Of a DNA stretch of 64,000 nt, positions 49,349 through 59,299 are shown piece after piece. The DNA comes from Meandrina meandrites (lineage: Eukaryota > Cnidaria > Anthozoa > Scleractinia > Meandrinidae), in contig OY855915.1 in assembly GCA_963693305.1 (NCBI GenBank), forward strand, positions 18,305,222 through 18,369,221. Direction: 5' to 3'. The position numbers and the translations under genes are program-made. The notes beneath the pieces are model-generated. The model did no database searches. It saw only the letters and a program-made list of their open reading frames with translations, and had not been told where the DNA came from. Every line of letters starts with the position of its first letter. The stretch's first letter is position 1.

Positions 49349-49607
49349 GTTAAATACGATAGAGGTAACCGAGTCTTCATAACACCAAATATCAAGTACA
49401 AAAGTCAAGACAAATTGGCTGGAATATGCGGTAATTTCAACGGACAGGACACGGACGATTACATAAAACGTGATGGTAACACCGCCAATAACGATGGTGA
49501 CCTTGGTGATGGCTGGGCCAATGAGGTGGCATGTTCCTCCCCGCAAGACACTGATTTTGAAACTGTTTGCGCACAGCACAAAGACAGAGAAAATTGGGCA
49601 AAGAAAG
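49349..49607 (+). CDS. Gene B VWD3 second half
   Basis: A 259-nt exon, phase 0 in (acceptor ACAACAG at 49348), phase 1 out (donor GTGATT at 49608). It encodes VKYDRGNRVFITPNIKY and DKLAGICGNFNGQDTDDYI, then the start of C8. The CGLCG motif is AGICG, so the first Cys of the CxxC pair is lost, as in D1. Confidence 0.87.
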
Positions 49608-50297
49608 GTGATTTGAGAGCACTTTATCCTTTCTTGCATAATGCCTCCTTCCCCCCCCCCCCCCCCCCCCCCCCGACCCTCTCCTCTAACCTTCTGTATC
49701 TTGAAAAGGGTTTACGCTCTGGAAATAAAACCTGTATGGTATCACATTACCATGGATTTTTTTTTTAAGTTTGTGGTGGCCAAGTGTCAGTTATGACGGC
49801 AAATCATAACACAATGACGTCATACATTGGATTAAAAAAGTCGCCATCTTGGATTTCCAAAATAGCCAAAATCGAACCAAAAAAAGTCAAAAACAATACA
49901 ACGATGAGAAACTGTAAAGATAATTAAATAGTGTTTTAGCTTTGTTTCTTCTCCCCAGGTGGGGAACAGGGCCAGGATAATGGAATAAATCTATCATTAT
50001 ATTAAAAAATAAGCGAAACACAATTAATGCTTTGCGTGTTACTAATGGTACTGTCAAATAACGCCAGCAATAAAATTACATGTCCAGGTGTTCTCCGATA
50101 CAATCAAGAAAACGTCACGAAGTTAGAAATAGGAACAGATTCTTTCCGCCCCTTTTCTCCGCTTTTAACAAATATCTTTCAATAATTCATCCATAGTTGA
50201 TCAATTAAAAAGCACTGATCAGGTGCCATATAGAACTTAAGTACGTAGTTAGAGGTCCAGTACATGATGTTGGCTAACTACTGTTTTACTTCATTAG

Positions 50298-50504
50298 GAT
50301 GTAATCTGATCAATTCCGAAAAGAACTTTACCGCCTGCCACAGTGTCGTTCCTCCTGCGCCTTACTACGAGGCCTGTCTTCACGAAACTTGTCTGTGCAG
50401 CAAAGGAGGTGACTGCGCGTGTTTCTGCTCAGCGGTTGCTTCTTACGTAAGAGCATGTAACCAGCACGGAATATCAATCACCTGGCGTCGAGAAGGATTT
50501 TGTG
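50298..50504 (+). CDS. Gene B C8 domain 3
   Basis: A 207-nt exon, phase 1 at both ends. It encodes FTACHSVVPPAPYYEACLHE, then CLCSKGGDCACFCSAVASY, then RACNQHGISITWRREGFC. The HSVV..YYEAC pattern is the C8 signature. Confidence 0.88.
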
Positions 50505-50612
50505 GTAAGAGTTAAAAATATTATTGATTATAACTTGTTAATGCTTTCGATATATGGTGTTATTAACTATCGATTTAATAAATAACTGTCACTTATATTT
50601 TCATTTTAACAG

Positions 50613-50862
50613 AACTCCCCTGCTGCCGACCGTGTGCAAACAGTGGTGGGTACGAGGCAAATATTACTATACCGTCAACTTGTGAACACGAAGGAGAATG
50701 TGCTGCCAAGGATGAGAGGTGCTGCCGAGGTACCCGCGTAGAGGGTTGCTCTTGCCCCGCTGGGACGTTCTTCAACGGAAAGAAATGTGTTAACCAGACG
50801 AGCGAGTGTGAAATACCTTGTACGTCAACTACTTTGAGCACTTCGTCTATGTCGAGCACAAG
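50613..50862 (+). CDS. Gene B TIL domain 3 and start of mucin domain
   Basis: A 250-nt exon, phase 1 in (acceptor TTTTAACAG), phase 2 out. TIL 3 runs from LPCCRPCANSGGYE to GCSCPAGTFFNGKKCV and SECEIPC, and the exon then ends in TSTTLSTSSMSST, the first mucin residues. This exon is the hinge between the Cys-rich amino terminus and the mini-exon array, and sets phase 2 for everything after it. Confidence 0.87.
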
Positions 50863-51076
50863 GTTGGTGTGACATTTCTTTTACGTATTTGACCTATATA
50901 CTAAGTCTCGGTAGAATGTCAGGCGAACTTGGTAAATAGAAGGTTTGTACTGTGGCGAACAATATGCAGTCGAGACACAATATCCATGGCGAGATCGAAC
51001 GAGCCCAATATGCGTATACCAACGAAGCGCACTAAAACGGTACGATTAGATATTTACTGTACAAAAATTCTCTCTC

Positions 51077-51107
<31 letters not shown>

Positions 51108-51431
51108 AAATCTGCGATATCAGGTCAGTGATTCGATGTATTTGAAACTTGAGCAATCAAAATGGACTTGCCCACAGAGGATTTTTCTCAGTTGCATGCC
51201 TATGAAAAAAAAAAAATCATGTACTGTTAGATCTCATTTCTATAAAGTGCATGCAGCGATTTTCTTCTCAATCATTCTATCTTTTGCTTTAGATTTAGAG
51301 GCGTTGGCTTAACGTTTCAAGCCCAAAATGTTTTCTTGAAATAGCCGATATATTAGCTTACGGCGATTCGCACTAGTTTAGTTCCCTTATGCCACCAACT
51401 GTAGGTTTACTGTTGCTTACTTTGCATTGAC

Positions 51432-51742
51432 GTGGGAGGCGCGGTGGCCGAATGGTTAGTGCGCTGGACTCCGGATCGAACGGTCCGGGTTCGAACCCTG
51501 GCCGGGTGTGGCACTGCGTTGTGTTCTTGAGCAAGACAGTTTACTCTCAGTGCCACAATCCAGTCTCCACCCAGGTGAAAAATGGGTACTGGCAAATTTA
51601 CTGCTGGCGGTGACCCTGCGATGGGCTAGCATCACATCCAGGAGGAAGTAGAAATACTCCTAGTCGCTTCATGCTACGGAAACCGGGATAAGCTCCGGCC
51701 TGATGGGCCATTTGACTCGTATACAGACTTAACCTGCATTTA
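51432..51742 (+). mobile_element. tRNA-derived SINE
   Basis: The head GGAGGCGCGGTGGCCGAATG with GGTTAGTGCG (A-box) and GGGTTCGAACCCTGG (B-box) is followed by a central block TGTTCTTGAGCAAGACAG shared by several animal SINE families, and by a 3' part ending GGGATAAGCTCCGGCC...CGTATACAGACTT. Confidence 0.75.
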
Positions 51743-51794
51743 CATCAACCAACAGTATGTTTTATGACAATAACATTATTTTCCTTCCTTTTAG

Positions 51795-51848
51795 CAGTTC
51801 AACTGCCACGTCGTCATCTATTTCGACAACATCGTCAATATCATCAAG
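51795..51848 (+). CDS. Gene B mucin mini-exon 1 (NAGNAG acceptor)
   Basis: The exon is 54 nt from acceptor TTTTAG, or 51 nt from TTAGCAG three bases later; both keep phase 2. It encodes SSTATSSSISTTSSISS. Donor GTACGT. Confidence 0.72.
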
Positions 51849-52537
51849 GTACGTAAAAGTTTGCTGTTTAACGAGGTCCTTCTTAGCTGCCAATTTCTTG
51901 GTAATGAAAGTTTCTAACCGTCATGTTTGGCAAACCAGACCCCCAAAAAAGACAAAGTTTTTACTCAGTTTTGTTCCATGAAAGAGTCCGTCAAGAATTT
52001 CAAATCACGGCCATATTTGACAAGTCACGTGTCCAGAGCAAAAAATAATTAAATTTCAAAGGGGTATAGATTTGAGAATTAAAATCAGTGCCAATAGATA
52101 AAGGAATGTCCACATGCCTAAATCGTTTTATGAAATTTGCATTATTACAAAGGTTATGACACCCATAATTAAATACTTTTTGTTGTAGCATTATCTTTTC
52201 AGTGTAAACGTTAATTGCATGCGTCAGATTACAAACAAGGCTAAGCTATCTCTGATTCGAAAAAAAAGGAACCCTCCTTTTTTTCTTCGAGTTGAGAGGG
52301 ATTTTAAATTTTAACGCGCGGTTTGGTACTGGCACTAGTTACGCACGTGCAAATTAAATTCACCATTTAGCGTTTCAATACGCTCCAAAATTGCTTGCCA
52401 CAAAATAACACCTGTCGTTAAGAAGCACAGGAGCTCTGACCATCTAACTTTTCAAGATTACTTTTAAATAAAACCAACCAACAGTGCGTTTTCTGAAAAA
52501 ATATTATTTTGCTTGCTTTTTGCATTTCACCTTCCAG

Positions 52538-52576
52538 TTCGTCATCAATTTCGACAACGTCGTCAAGTTCATCAAG
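52538..52576 (+). CDS. Gene B mucin mini-exon 2
   Basis: 39 nt, phase 2 at both ends, acceptor CTTCCAG, donor GTACGG. Encodes SSISTTSSSSS. Duplicated at 60976-61014. Confidence 0.7.
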
Positions 52577-53258
52577 GTACGGAAGAGTTTAATATGTGAA
52601 ATGTTGTGTTTGGATTGTTCCTAAATTACGCTGTTTTATTTTACAATGTTGCAATTTGTAAAAGGAATCGCAAATCGTGATAAATAGGTACGATTGACGA
52701 GGTTTCTATTTATCGCGAATTGTGCAATTTATTTATTGTATCCTCAACAAAATTTTGAGTATATCTCCGTATACTTTGAATCATGACCATTCGATACGGT
52801 ATGCCTTTTAACTTCTCGGTTCATTTTAAGACTGCTTCTTGTAAACTTCGGAAACCAGAAAAAAGAAATCTTCAAAGGACTTCGGGTCAACGTCGTTAAT
52901 CTTTGAAAGACTGCAGGTCAACTTCAAGACTTCGTGCTAACTTTGGAAAGAAGGATAATAAGTGTTTCTACGTACGGAGTAAAATTTAGAATTTATTGAA
53001 TTGCAAGACTTTAACGTCCAATCGGAATCCAGTAATTTTGCTAAGGGTACTAGAAATAATGAAATGCCAAGTAAGGAATAAATATACCTACCTTATAAGA
53101 CATTTTAGTCTGTAGTATTTCGTATTTCGTATTTTTCCTCGCCCTTACGGGTCTCGGAAAAATACTACACAACTCGCAAAATATCCACGCGTATTATATG
53201 TTAAACCATCAAATAAGGTATATATATTTTAGATAACAATTGATCTGTTTGGTATTAG

Positions 53259-53321
53259 TGTGTCAACACCAACATCAGTAACAACGTCATCAAGTGTTTC
53301 AACGCCGTCGTCGTCGTCAAG
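53259..53321 (+). CDS. Gene B mucin mini-exon 3
   Basis: 63 nt, phase 2, acceptor GGTATTAG, donor GTAATA. Encodes VSTPTSVTTSSSVSTPSSSS. Its intron context is paralogous to that of exon 55252-55302, showing an older local duplication; the recent copy is 61697-61759. Confidence 0.7.
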
Positions 53322-53488
53322 GTAATAAAGAATATGACATTGCTAACTCTAAAGTAGCTGTTTAATATGTAAACGAACAATTTTCAAGTTCAAGTTCAAA
53401 GGAAAGATCAACAGAATGTTGTATTCCAACTCGGCAATCATGTAAAACAGTATCTTGTAAGCTTCAATAGATGATTTGTAACCATCAA

Positions 53489-53655
53489 CTGACTTGACTT
53501 GACCTGACCTAGACTTGACTTGACTTGACTTGACTTGACTTGACTTGACTTGACTTGACTTGACTTGACTTGACTTGACTTGACCTAGACTTGACTTGAC
53601 TTGACTTGACTTGACTTGACTTGATTAATGACTTGACTTGACAAGTGACTTGAAT
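53489..53655. repeat. (TGACT)n array in intron
   Basis: A five-base TGACT tandem array interrupted by CCTAGA; the copy-2 counterpart is 61927-62083 and is ten bases shorter. A related shorter array lies at about 55513-55568. Confidence 0.9.
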
Positions 53656-53755
53656 CTCTACATCAACTTAATCCTCACCATGGGCGTCAGTATCGACTTG
53701 TGCATCAACGCCAACGTCAATAAACCGCAGTAATAATCACTGTCCTTGCTTGTAG

Positions 53756-53842
53756 ATTTAGCTGTACGACAACAACTTCTATGTCGACATCGTCGTCAGT
53801 GTCGACGAGTTCGACTAGTATGTCAACACCTACTACAACAAG
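53756..53842 (+). CDS. Gene B mucin mini-exon 4, Cys-containing
   Basis: 87 nt from acceptor CTTGTAG, or 81 nt from the TTTAG six bases further on; both in frame and phase 2. It encodes CTTTTSMSTSSSVSTSS then TSMSTPTTT. The Cys is unusual in the mucin domain. Donor GTATTA. Duplicate at 62184-62270. Confidence 0.66.
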
Positions 53843-53909
53843 GTATTAAAAAAAATCAAATTATGTCAAGCATTTTTGGCAGTGTCGAAAAACGGATTTC
53901 GCTAATGTG

Positions 53910-54055
53910 AACATAACATAACGTAACGTAACATAACAACGTAACGTGACGTAACGTAACCTAACGCAGCATAACGTAGCATAACACAACCCAGCGTAAC
54001 ATAAAGTAACGTACCGTGACGTAACGCAAGGTAAGTAACGTAGCATAACATAACA
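53910..54055. repeat. (YATAA/CGTAA)n array
   Basis: Degenerate five-base ACGTA/ACATA repeats just after mini-exon 4; the duplicate is 62338-62483. It explains the open frames on the minus strand rich in Tyr, Val and Thr. Confidence 0.85.
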
Positions 54056-54668
54056 GAAAAACAAAGCATATAATCAAGATGCAGACAGCTAAAAAATTCA
54101 AAATTAATCTTGAAAAGGAAATCACTAGGTGGAGTCTAATAGGATAACAAATAACAAATAGGTCAATTAGGATAACATTCTACACAATATAACTGCAAAA
54201 AGATATAAATAAATATAATAGATTTAGAATTTTATTAAGAAATAGTTACAAAACTAGTACATATCAAGAAAGAGCTTAGTTGGCGTATACGCCGATCAAA
54301 TGTTGCAGAATTACTGCAAAAAAGTAAGTGGAAAGCCATTTTAGCCCTCAGTTCCCGTTAGTATTTACAAATTATAAATAACTAAATATATTACACGATA
54401 TATTAATTTGATCTGAAGTAGATCGAACTTGTTGTTTATTGTGAGCATATACCAAGGCGAAGGATTGTTTTTTTGATCCCAGAGGGATTATCCTGGAAAA
54501 TGATTCAGGGCAAATGAAATACATTTGACCTACTAAAATTAAACGGTAAAAAAAAAAAACATAATTCTAAAAATTAGTTTTTTTAGCGCTAAAAGATGTC
54601 AGAGTCGTGTAATACAGACACAACTTATAAATCCATAACACTGTGATATTCACTCTTCTATTTTCTAG

Positions 54669-54722
54669 TGTGACCACATCAAGTTCCGTGACGACTTCAT
54701 CCAGTGTGTCAACGTCTTCAAG
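54669..54722 (+). CDS. Gene B mucin mini-exon 5
   Basis: 54 nt, phase 2, acceptor TTTCTAG, donor GTAAAA. Encodes VTTSSSVTTSSSVSTSS. Duplicate at 63097-63150. Confidence 0.7.
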
Positions 54723-55251
54723 GTAAAAGAGAATAAAGCTGTTTAACTGACTGACGTTATGTAACGAAAGCTGATGTAAAGTGTCTTACAATGGACGGTT
54801 TTAGGAATTTACTTTCTTTACATAGTGACTGAAATTAAACTTCGGGATGCAAGAAGTTTCAACACGGGTGCTAAGTGTACTACAAATAATGAAATGCCAA
54901 GTCATAAATATATATATCCTAGCAGACATTTTAGTTTGCAACATTGCTGTTCATTTTTTACAAGACTTGCAGTATTTCGGCGAGCCCGAAGGGTGAGTGA
55001 GAAAACAAATGATGAGTAAAAATGTAGACAAATGTACAGCGATACTACAAAGTAAAATGTCTTAAAAAATTTTTTAACACGACGTTTTCTTTCCCCAAAA
55101 TGCCATCTTTCACCGCTTTTACTGGTCTCTTTGAGTGCAAATATGGTGAGATATTTGTGCTACCTTCGCGCGTTATTTGTACTCCACGAAGTGAAGTTAA
55201 ATAATAATAATAATTTATATTTTAGCTAATAATTGATCTGTTTTGTATTAG

Positions 55252-55302
55252 TGTGTCAACACGAACATCAATAACATACTCATCAAGTGTTTCGTCGTCA
55301 AG
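55252..55302 (+). CDS. Gene B mucin mini-exon 6
   Basis: 51 nt, phase 2, acceptor TGTATTAG, donor GTAATA. Encodes VSTRTSITYSSSVSSS. Diverged paralogue of exon 53259-53321 with a matching intron downstream; the recent duplicate is 63680-63730. Confidence 0.7.
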
Positions 55303-55900
55303 GTAATAAGAACATGACATTGCTAACTATAAAGTAGCTGTTTAAAGACGTAAATGAACAATTTTCAAGTTCAAGTTCAAACGAAAGATCAACAGACATG
55401 TTAGATTCCAACTCAGCAATCATGTAAAACAGTATCTTGTAAGTTTCAATAATGAATAGATGATTTGTAACCATCAACCTACTTTACTTGACCTTAAATT
55501 TACTTGACTTCACCAGACCTGGACTTGACTTGACTTGACTTGACTTGACTTGACTAATGACTTGACTTGGGTAATGATTGAATCTCTACATCAACTTAAT
55601 CCTCAACATGAGCGTCAGTATTGACTTGTGCATTTGACGGTATGCAAAGCTGGTGTAAAATATCTTGCGATGGACGGTTTGAGGAATTTACTTTCTTTAC
55701 ATAGTGACTGAAATTAAACTTCGGGATGCAAGAAGTTTCAACACGATTGAAGAAAAAACAACACGTTTAAGAATTCTGCTTCATGCACATCATGTAATGA
55801 AGGAGACATTAAACCTAAATGTTTAATAACATAAGATTAGTGTACGTTCTACATGAAAAAAGAAAAACGTTATTTTGTTTCTTCGTTATGACGTCTCTAG

Positions 55901-55963
55901 CGTGTCAACATCAAGTTCTGTCTCATCGTCATCTTTGAGTTCTTTTTCTGTGTCATGTTTAAG
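55901..55963 (+). pseudogene. Broken mini-exon, donor GT changed to AT
   Basis: The acceptor CTCTAG and 63 nt of phase-2 Ser/Val code match the other mini-exons, but at the expected 3' boundary the sequence is AAG|ATAAGA instead of AAG|GTAAGA. Reading on gives TAA at once. Last codons include a Cys. Inclusion would truncate the protein, so this cassette is probably skipped. Confidence 0.65.
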
Positions 55964-56179
55964 ATAAGATGTTTTTTGCAACCAGATGCTTCTTTAGGTG
56001 GAATACAAATACAAATTAAAAAGCGGATTTGGAGCAAACACTTTACGTTTTGAAAAATTCTGTTTTAAAAGTGACTTGTATGCTTACGATATAGTTTCAG
56101 AAAAGTAGTACGGATATTTTTGCGACTCATATATCATCAACGCGGCTTCATTTTAATATGTGGTCATAATTTCTTGTAG

Positions 56180-56254
56180 TGTCTCCACTTCAAGTTCTGT
56201 GTATTCATCATCATCATCAGTATCGACGTCATCGAGTGTGTCAACTTCCTCAAG
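56180..56254 (+). CDS. Gene B mucin mini-exon 7
   Basis: 75 nt, phase 2, acceptor TCTTGTAG, donor GTGACG. Encodes VSTSSSVYSSSSSVSTSSS-type code. Confidence 0.68.
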
Positions 56255-56629
56255 GTGACGATAATATAGCTGTTTAACAGACGATAATAAGTTAATACGT
56301 TACTACTGAGTTAAGAAGCTTCAAAACGCACGTAAAATTCGATCAATGTGCATTTACATTAAAAAGTACAAAGGAGATTTCATATTTAGAATTTATTTGA
56401 CTGACATTCCACTTATGTCCAGAAATGCACCCAAGTATACAGAGTACTTCATGTCCTAATGGGCTTTTAGACATTTTCATATACTTCATATTTGCTATTT
56501 TGTGTGTTTTGGTGGGATTTCATTAATGAGGACACTTTGTGATGCCTATTATGAGGAACATGAATCTCATTACCGTGCATTTCTGGACATATCTCTGACA
56601 TTCGTATTGACCTTCTGTTTCTGTTGTAG

Positions 56630-56665
56630 TGTGTCAACATCATCGAGTGTATCAACTTCGTCAAG
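56630..56665 (+). CDS. Gene B mucin mini-exon 8, smallest
   Basis: 36 nt, phase 2, acceptor CTGTTGTAG, donor GTAAAG. Encodes VSTSSSVSTSS. Confidence 0.66.
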
Positions 56666-56769
56666 GTAAAGGGAAATAAACTGTTTACTTGTTGTTTTGC
56701 AAATCAGATTAAAATGAAAAGTGGCATCTGCATGTTAAGTGTTAATGATCTTTCGTTCTGTTTGTTTAG

Positions 56770-56874
56770 TGTGTCGACATTAACTTCTTTAACACACACA
56801 TACTCATCGGCATCGACGTCATCGAGTGTCTCGACACCCACTTCGACTAGTTTGTCCACGCCAACTTCGACAAG
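56770..56874 (+). CDS. Gene B mucin mini-exon 9
   Basis: 105 nt, phase 2, acceptor TTGTTTAG, donor GTACTC. Encodes VSTLTSLTHTYSSASTSSSV then STPTSTSLSTPTST. The TYSSASTS piece recalls the YSTYSSAS block of gene A. Confidence 0.7.
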
Positions 56875-57021
56875 GTACTCGAGAATATCGTAGTTCAAAT
56901 TCAGTTTCCTAACCTCGAAAGCTTCCCTTTTAATATTTCCATTAGGTAGAAGGCTGAATAAAATCTTGTGTAACGAACGCTTCAAAATAGCTTGGTGATA
57001 ATCAGTCGGTTTTTCTTTTAG

Positions 57022-57093
57022 TGTTTCCACTTCAAGTTCTGTGTCGACATCATCGTCAGTTTCCACGTCATCAAGTGTGTCCACTTCATCAAG
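57022..57093 (+). CDS. Gene B mucin mini-exon 10
   Basis: 72 nt, phase 2, acceptor TTCTTTTAG, donor GTACAG. Encodes VSTSSSVSTSSSVSTSSSV-type code. Closest relative of the clipped exon at 58049-58105. Confidence 0.7.
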
Positions 57094-57816
57094 GTACAGA
57101 TGAGTAATTCAATTAATTAGCATTTAAGGTGTCTCTCTACAGTTTTTTCTTGACCATACCAAACATTTTCTTTTGGCCGCTTAGCAAACCTCCCGGACTC
57201 GGATCGATGTGAAATTTACACCAGATATTGGAATTGGATTGAAGTTTGATATGATATATTTTTTAGGAAAATCGATATTTCCATGGCAACGACAAACAGA
57301 AAAACAAGATATCAGTTAAACTGGAATTCTACGCAAATAAGATTTGATGTAAAAAAACTAACACCAGAATCTGAAACTATGGTGTACTGCACATCAAATA
57401 TACAAATATAAAAAAAATCTGTATGTTTGATTTCGAATAAATCGAAAATATATTTCAAACCATGCTTTTTGCATTATAATGATAAACGGACCGAGACGCA
57501 GACACTGCTTTGATGAAATTACTTCGAAATAGCACCAAAATGTGTATTTAACTTATCTTTCGTCGCCGTGAAAGTTTAGTTGATTTTCGTTATCGCAATC
57601 CCGAGAATTGGATTTTTTCATACGGTCACTACCAATGTAATTTTTGGTAAATTTTCTACTTTTTGCGCTTTTTCCAAAATCTCCAAAACGGCTTCAACGA
57701 TTTTTTTAAAACTTTCGCAACAGATGCTTGATAATGCAAAGAATTTAATTCCAAAGTTTTATTAACGTTGATTTACTGGAACACGTCCAAATTTATCCTT
57801 AAAGAAGGCGTTCGAA

Positions 57817-58042
57817 CCGACGAAAAAGTTGCGTTACAAATTCAACTTTCGCAATTTATGCTAAAATATTCAAATCAATGTTTTTTTACATTCCATCGAG
57901 TGAGCAAAAGAGTGAGGGGAAAACACAATATTGAAAACAATAGCAACGAACTGTATTTATCAAGATGGAATGTAAAAATCATTGATTTGAATATTTTAGC
58001 ATAAATTGCGAAAGCTGAATTTGTAACGCAACTTCTCGTCGG
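57817..58042. mobile_element. Fold-back element abutting an exon
   Basis: Arms 57817-57897 and 57964-58042 are reverse complements over about 80 nt with very few mismatches, separated by 66 nt. The right arm ends only six bases before the first recognisable exon sequence, where sibling exons have a pyrimidine tract and TTTTAG acceptor. Confidence 0.8.
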
Positions 58043-58048
58043 CTCAAG

Positions 58049-58105
58049 TTCTGTGTCGACATCATCGTCAGTATCAACATCATCAAGTGTGTCCACTTCG
58101 TCAAG
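58049..58105 (+). CDS. Gene B mucin mini-exon 11, acceptor damaged
   Basis: 57 nt if the weak GGCTCAAG acceptor at 58048 is used; donor GTAATT is intact. It encodes SVSTSSSVSTSSSVSTSS and matches exon 57022-57093 minus its first 15 nt. Phase 2 is preserved, but the preceding sequence is fold-back element rather than a normal pyrimidine tract, so splicing is doubtful. Confidence 0.45.
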
Positions 58106-58319
58106 GTAATTCTAACAATAGAATATGGTATAGTTATTCGAGGATAATCTATTTTAGAAAACAAAACGCCATACTTGAAAACCCGTTTGAAAATGTACAG
58201 CCTTCATCGCTAGCGTTGTTAAAAACGTCCATGTTTCTTTTCAATCGTGTCCGCATCTAGTTCCACTTTCTGGTAAGTTGGTAGTTTCTAAGTTCGGGAT
58301 TTATTATTTTTTCCTTTAG

Positions 58320-58466
58320 TACATTGTCAACATCAAGTGCTACTTACTCCACTTATTCACCATCGACATCAATTTCTACTACGTCATCGGTACCTACTAC
58401 TTCATTTTCATCAAGTTCTGTGACTTCGTCGTCGCTATCATCATCAACTTTGTCCAGTTCGTCAAG
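58320..58466 (+). CDS. Gene B mucin mini-exon 12, longest
   Basis: 147 nt, phase 2, acceptor TCCTTTAG, donor GTAATA. Encodes TLSTSSATYSTYSPSTSIS followed by Ser/Thr code. It contains the YSTYS motif repeated in gene A, supporting common descent of the two mucin domains. Confidence 0.72.
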
Positions 58467-58584
58467 GTAATAAAGAGTGTGGTAACATTGGTTTAAAGGA
58501 CAAAGCGGGAAAACTAACTTCTTCATTGTTGGTTTTAAGTAATCAACGTTTAGTTTCAAACCCTCCGACAGCGGCCACCATCGG

Positions 58585-58761
58585 AGGCAGCGTGGCCCAG
58601 TGGTTAGGGCGCTAGACTTGTAATGCGGAGGTCCCGGGTTCAAATCCTCCTCTCTGCCACTAGATGGATTTGTCTTCGGTGGTCCCGAATTCAACTCCTC
58701 CACGCTTTGTAAATAGCTAGCTGGTCAGCCTCCAACCAGTTGGGATTTTTAACAAGTTTCT
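58585..58761 (+). mobile_element. tRNA-Thr-derived SINE, plus strand
   Basis: The head GTGGCCCAGTGGTTAGGGCG, loop TTGTAAT (Thr UGU) and B-box GGTCCCGGGTTCAAATCC are followed by the same 3' part (CAGTTGGGATTTTTAACAAGTT) as the minus-strand copy at 45071-45236. Confidence 0.7.
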
Positions 58762-59299
58762 GTTTGATTTATAATATTTGTTTCACTATTTACAGTGTCC
58801 TCAATTAGTACAGCCGTGCTAAATACATTGACACTTAAAAAAAGTGATTTATTTTTTTTATTTATTTTTTTCACCGACAGAATAATATAATAGCTGTGAA
58901 AGCATTATTTGTTGCAGTACTAACAAATTAATTCTTTCAAACGCCCAAGCTCGATTTCGATTTCTTAATACATTACCAAGTTCTGTCTCAGCATCCTCGT
59001 CGTTATTATAATTTCGCAGTCCAATCGTAAAGGAAATAAGTCAACAATGTTTTAAAGCATTAACATTAACTCATGTTAAAATGATTTGAATTATATATAT
59101 CTTTGATATCTTTTAACTGTTCCTTCTTAGCCCTTTCAGTGCCAAAGTCGACTTTTGTCGACATTTGGAGGAGTGGTCATTGAACCACTTGTGACGTCAT
59201 TAGTTTACACGTCAGTCAACTTTTCAGATAAGCAACTAACACAGCGTGGATTGATCTTTCCATAGGACCATGCATTTTTTATATCAACTGCATTCTGAC
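58762..59299. other. Intron with possible decayed exon
   Basis: No intact exon. Near 58976-59010 the sequence AAGTTCTGTCTCAGCATCCTCG resembles mini-exon code without proper splice sites, perhaps a relic. Around 59151-59180 GTCGACTTTTGTCGAC forms a short palindrome. Composition changes to strongly AT-rich virus-like coding just after about 59300. Confidence 0.4.

Larger units (their letters stand above)
52513..55572 (+). repeat. Segmental duplication, copy 1
   Basis: A block of about 3.06 kb with five mini-exons recurs at 60951-64000. The offset is 8438 bases up to the TGACT array and 8428 after it, because copy 2 lacks two TGACT units. Only a handful of substitutions were seen (for example C-T-A-A versus C-T-G-A near 52629/61067, and near 53229/61667). 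The left border is sharp at 52513; the right border is outside the window in copy 2. Confidence 0.92.

Noticed and set aside
58260..58271. 12-nt exon between a TCTAG and GTAAGT
   Set aside because: The frame is neutral, but the acceptor lies inside degraded mini-exon code (upstream acceptor lost), so it is more likely a relic.
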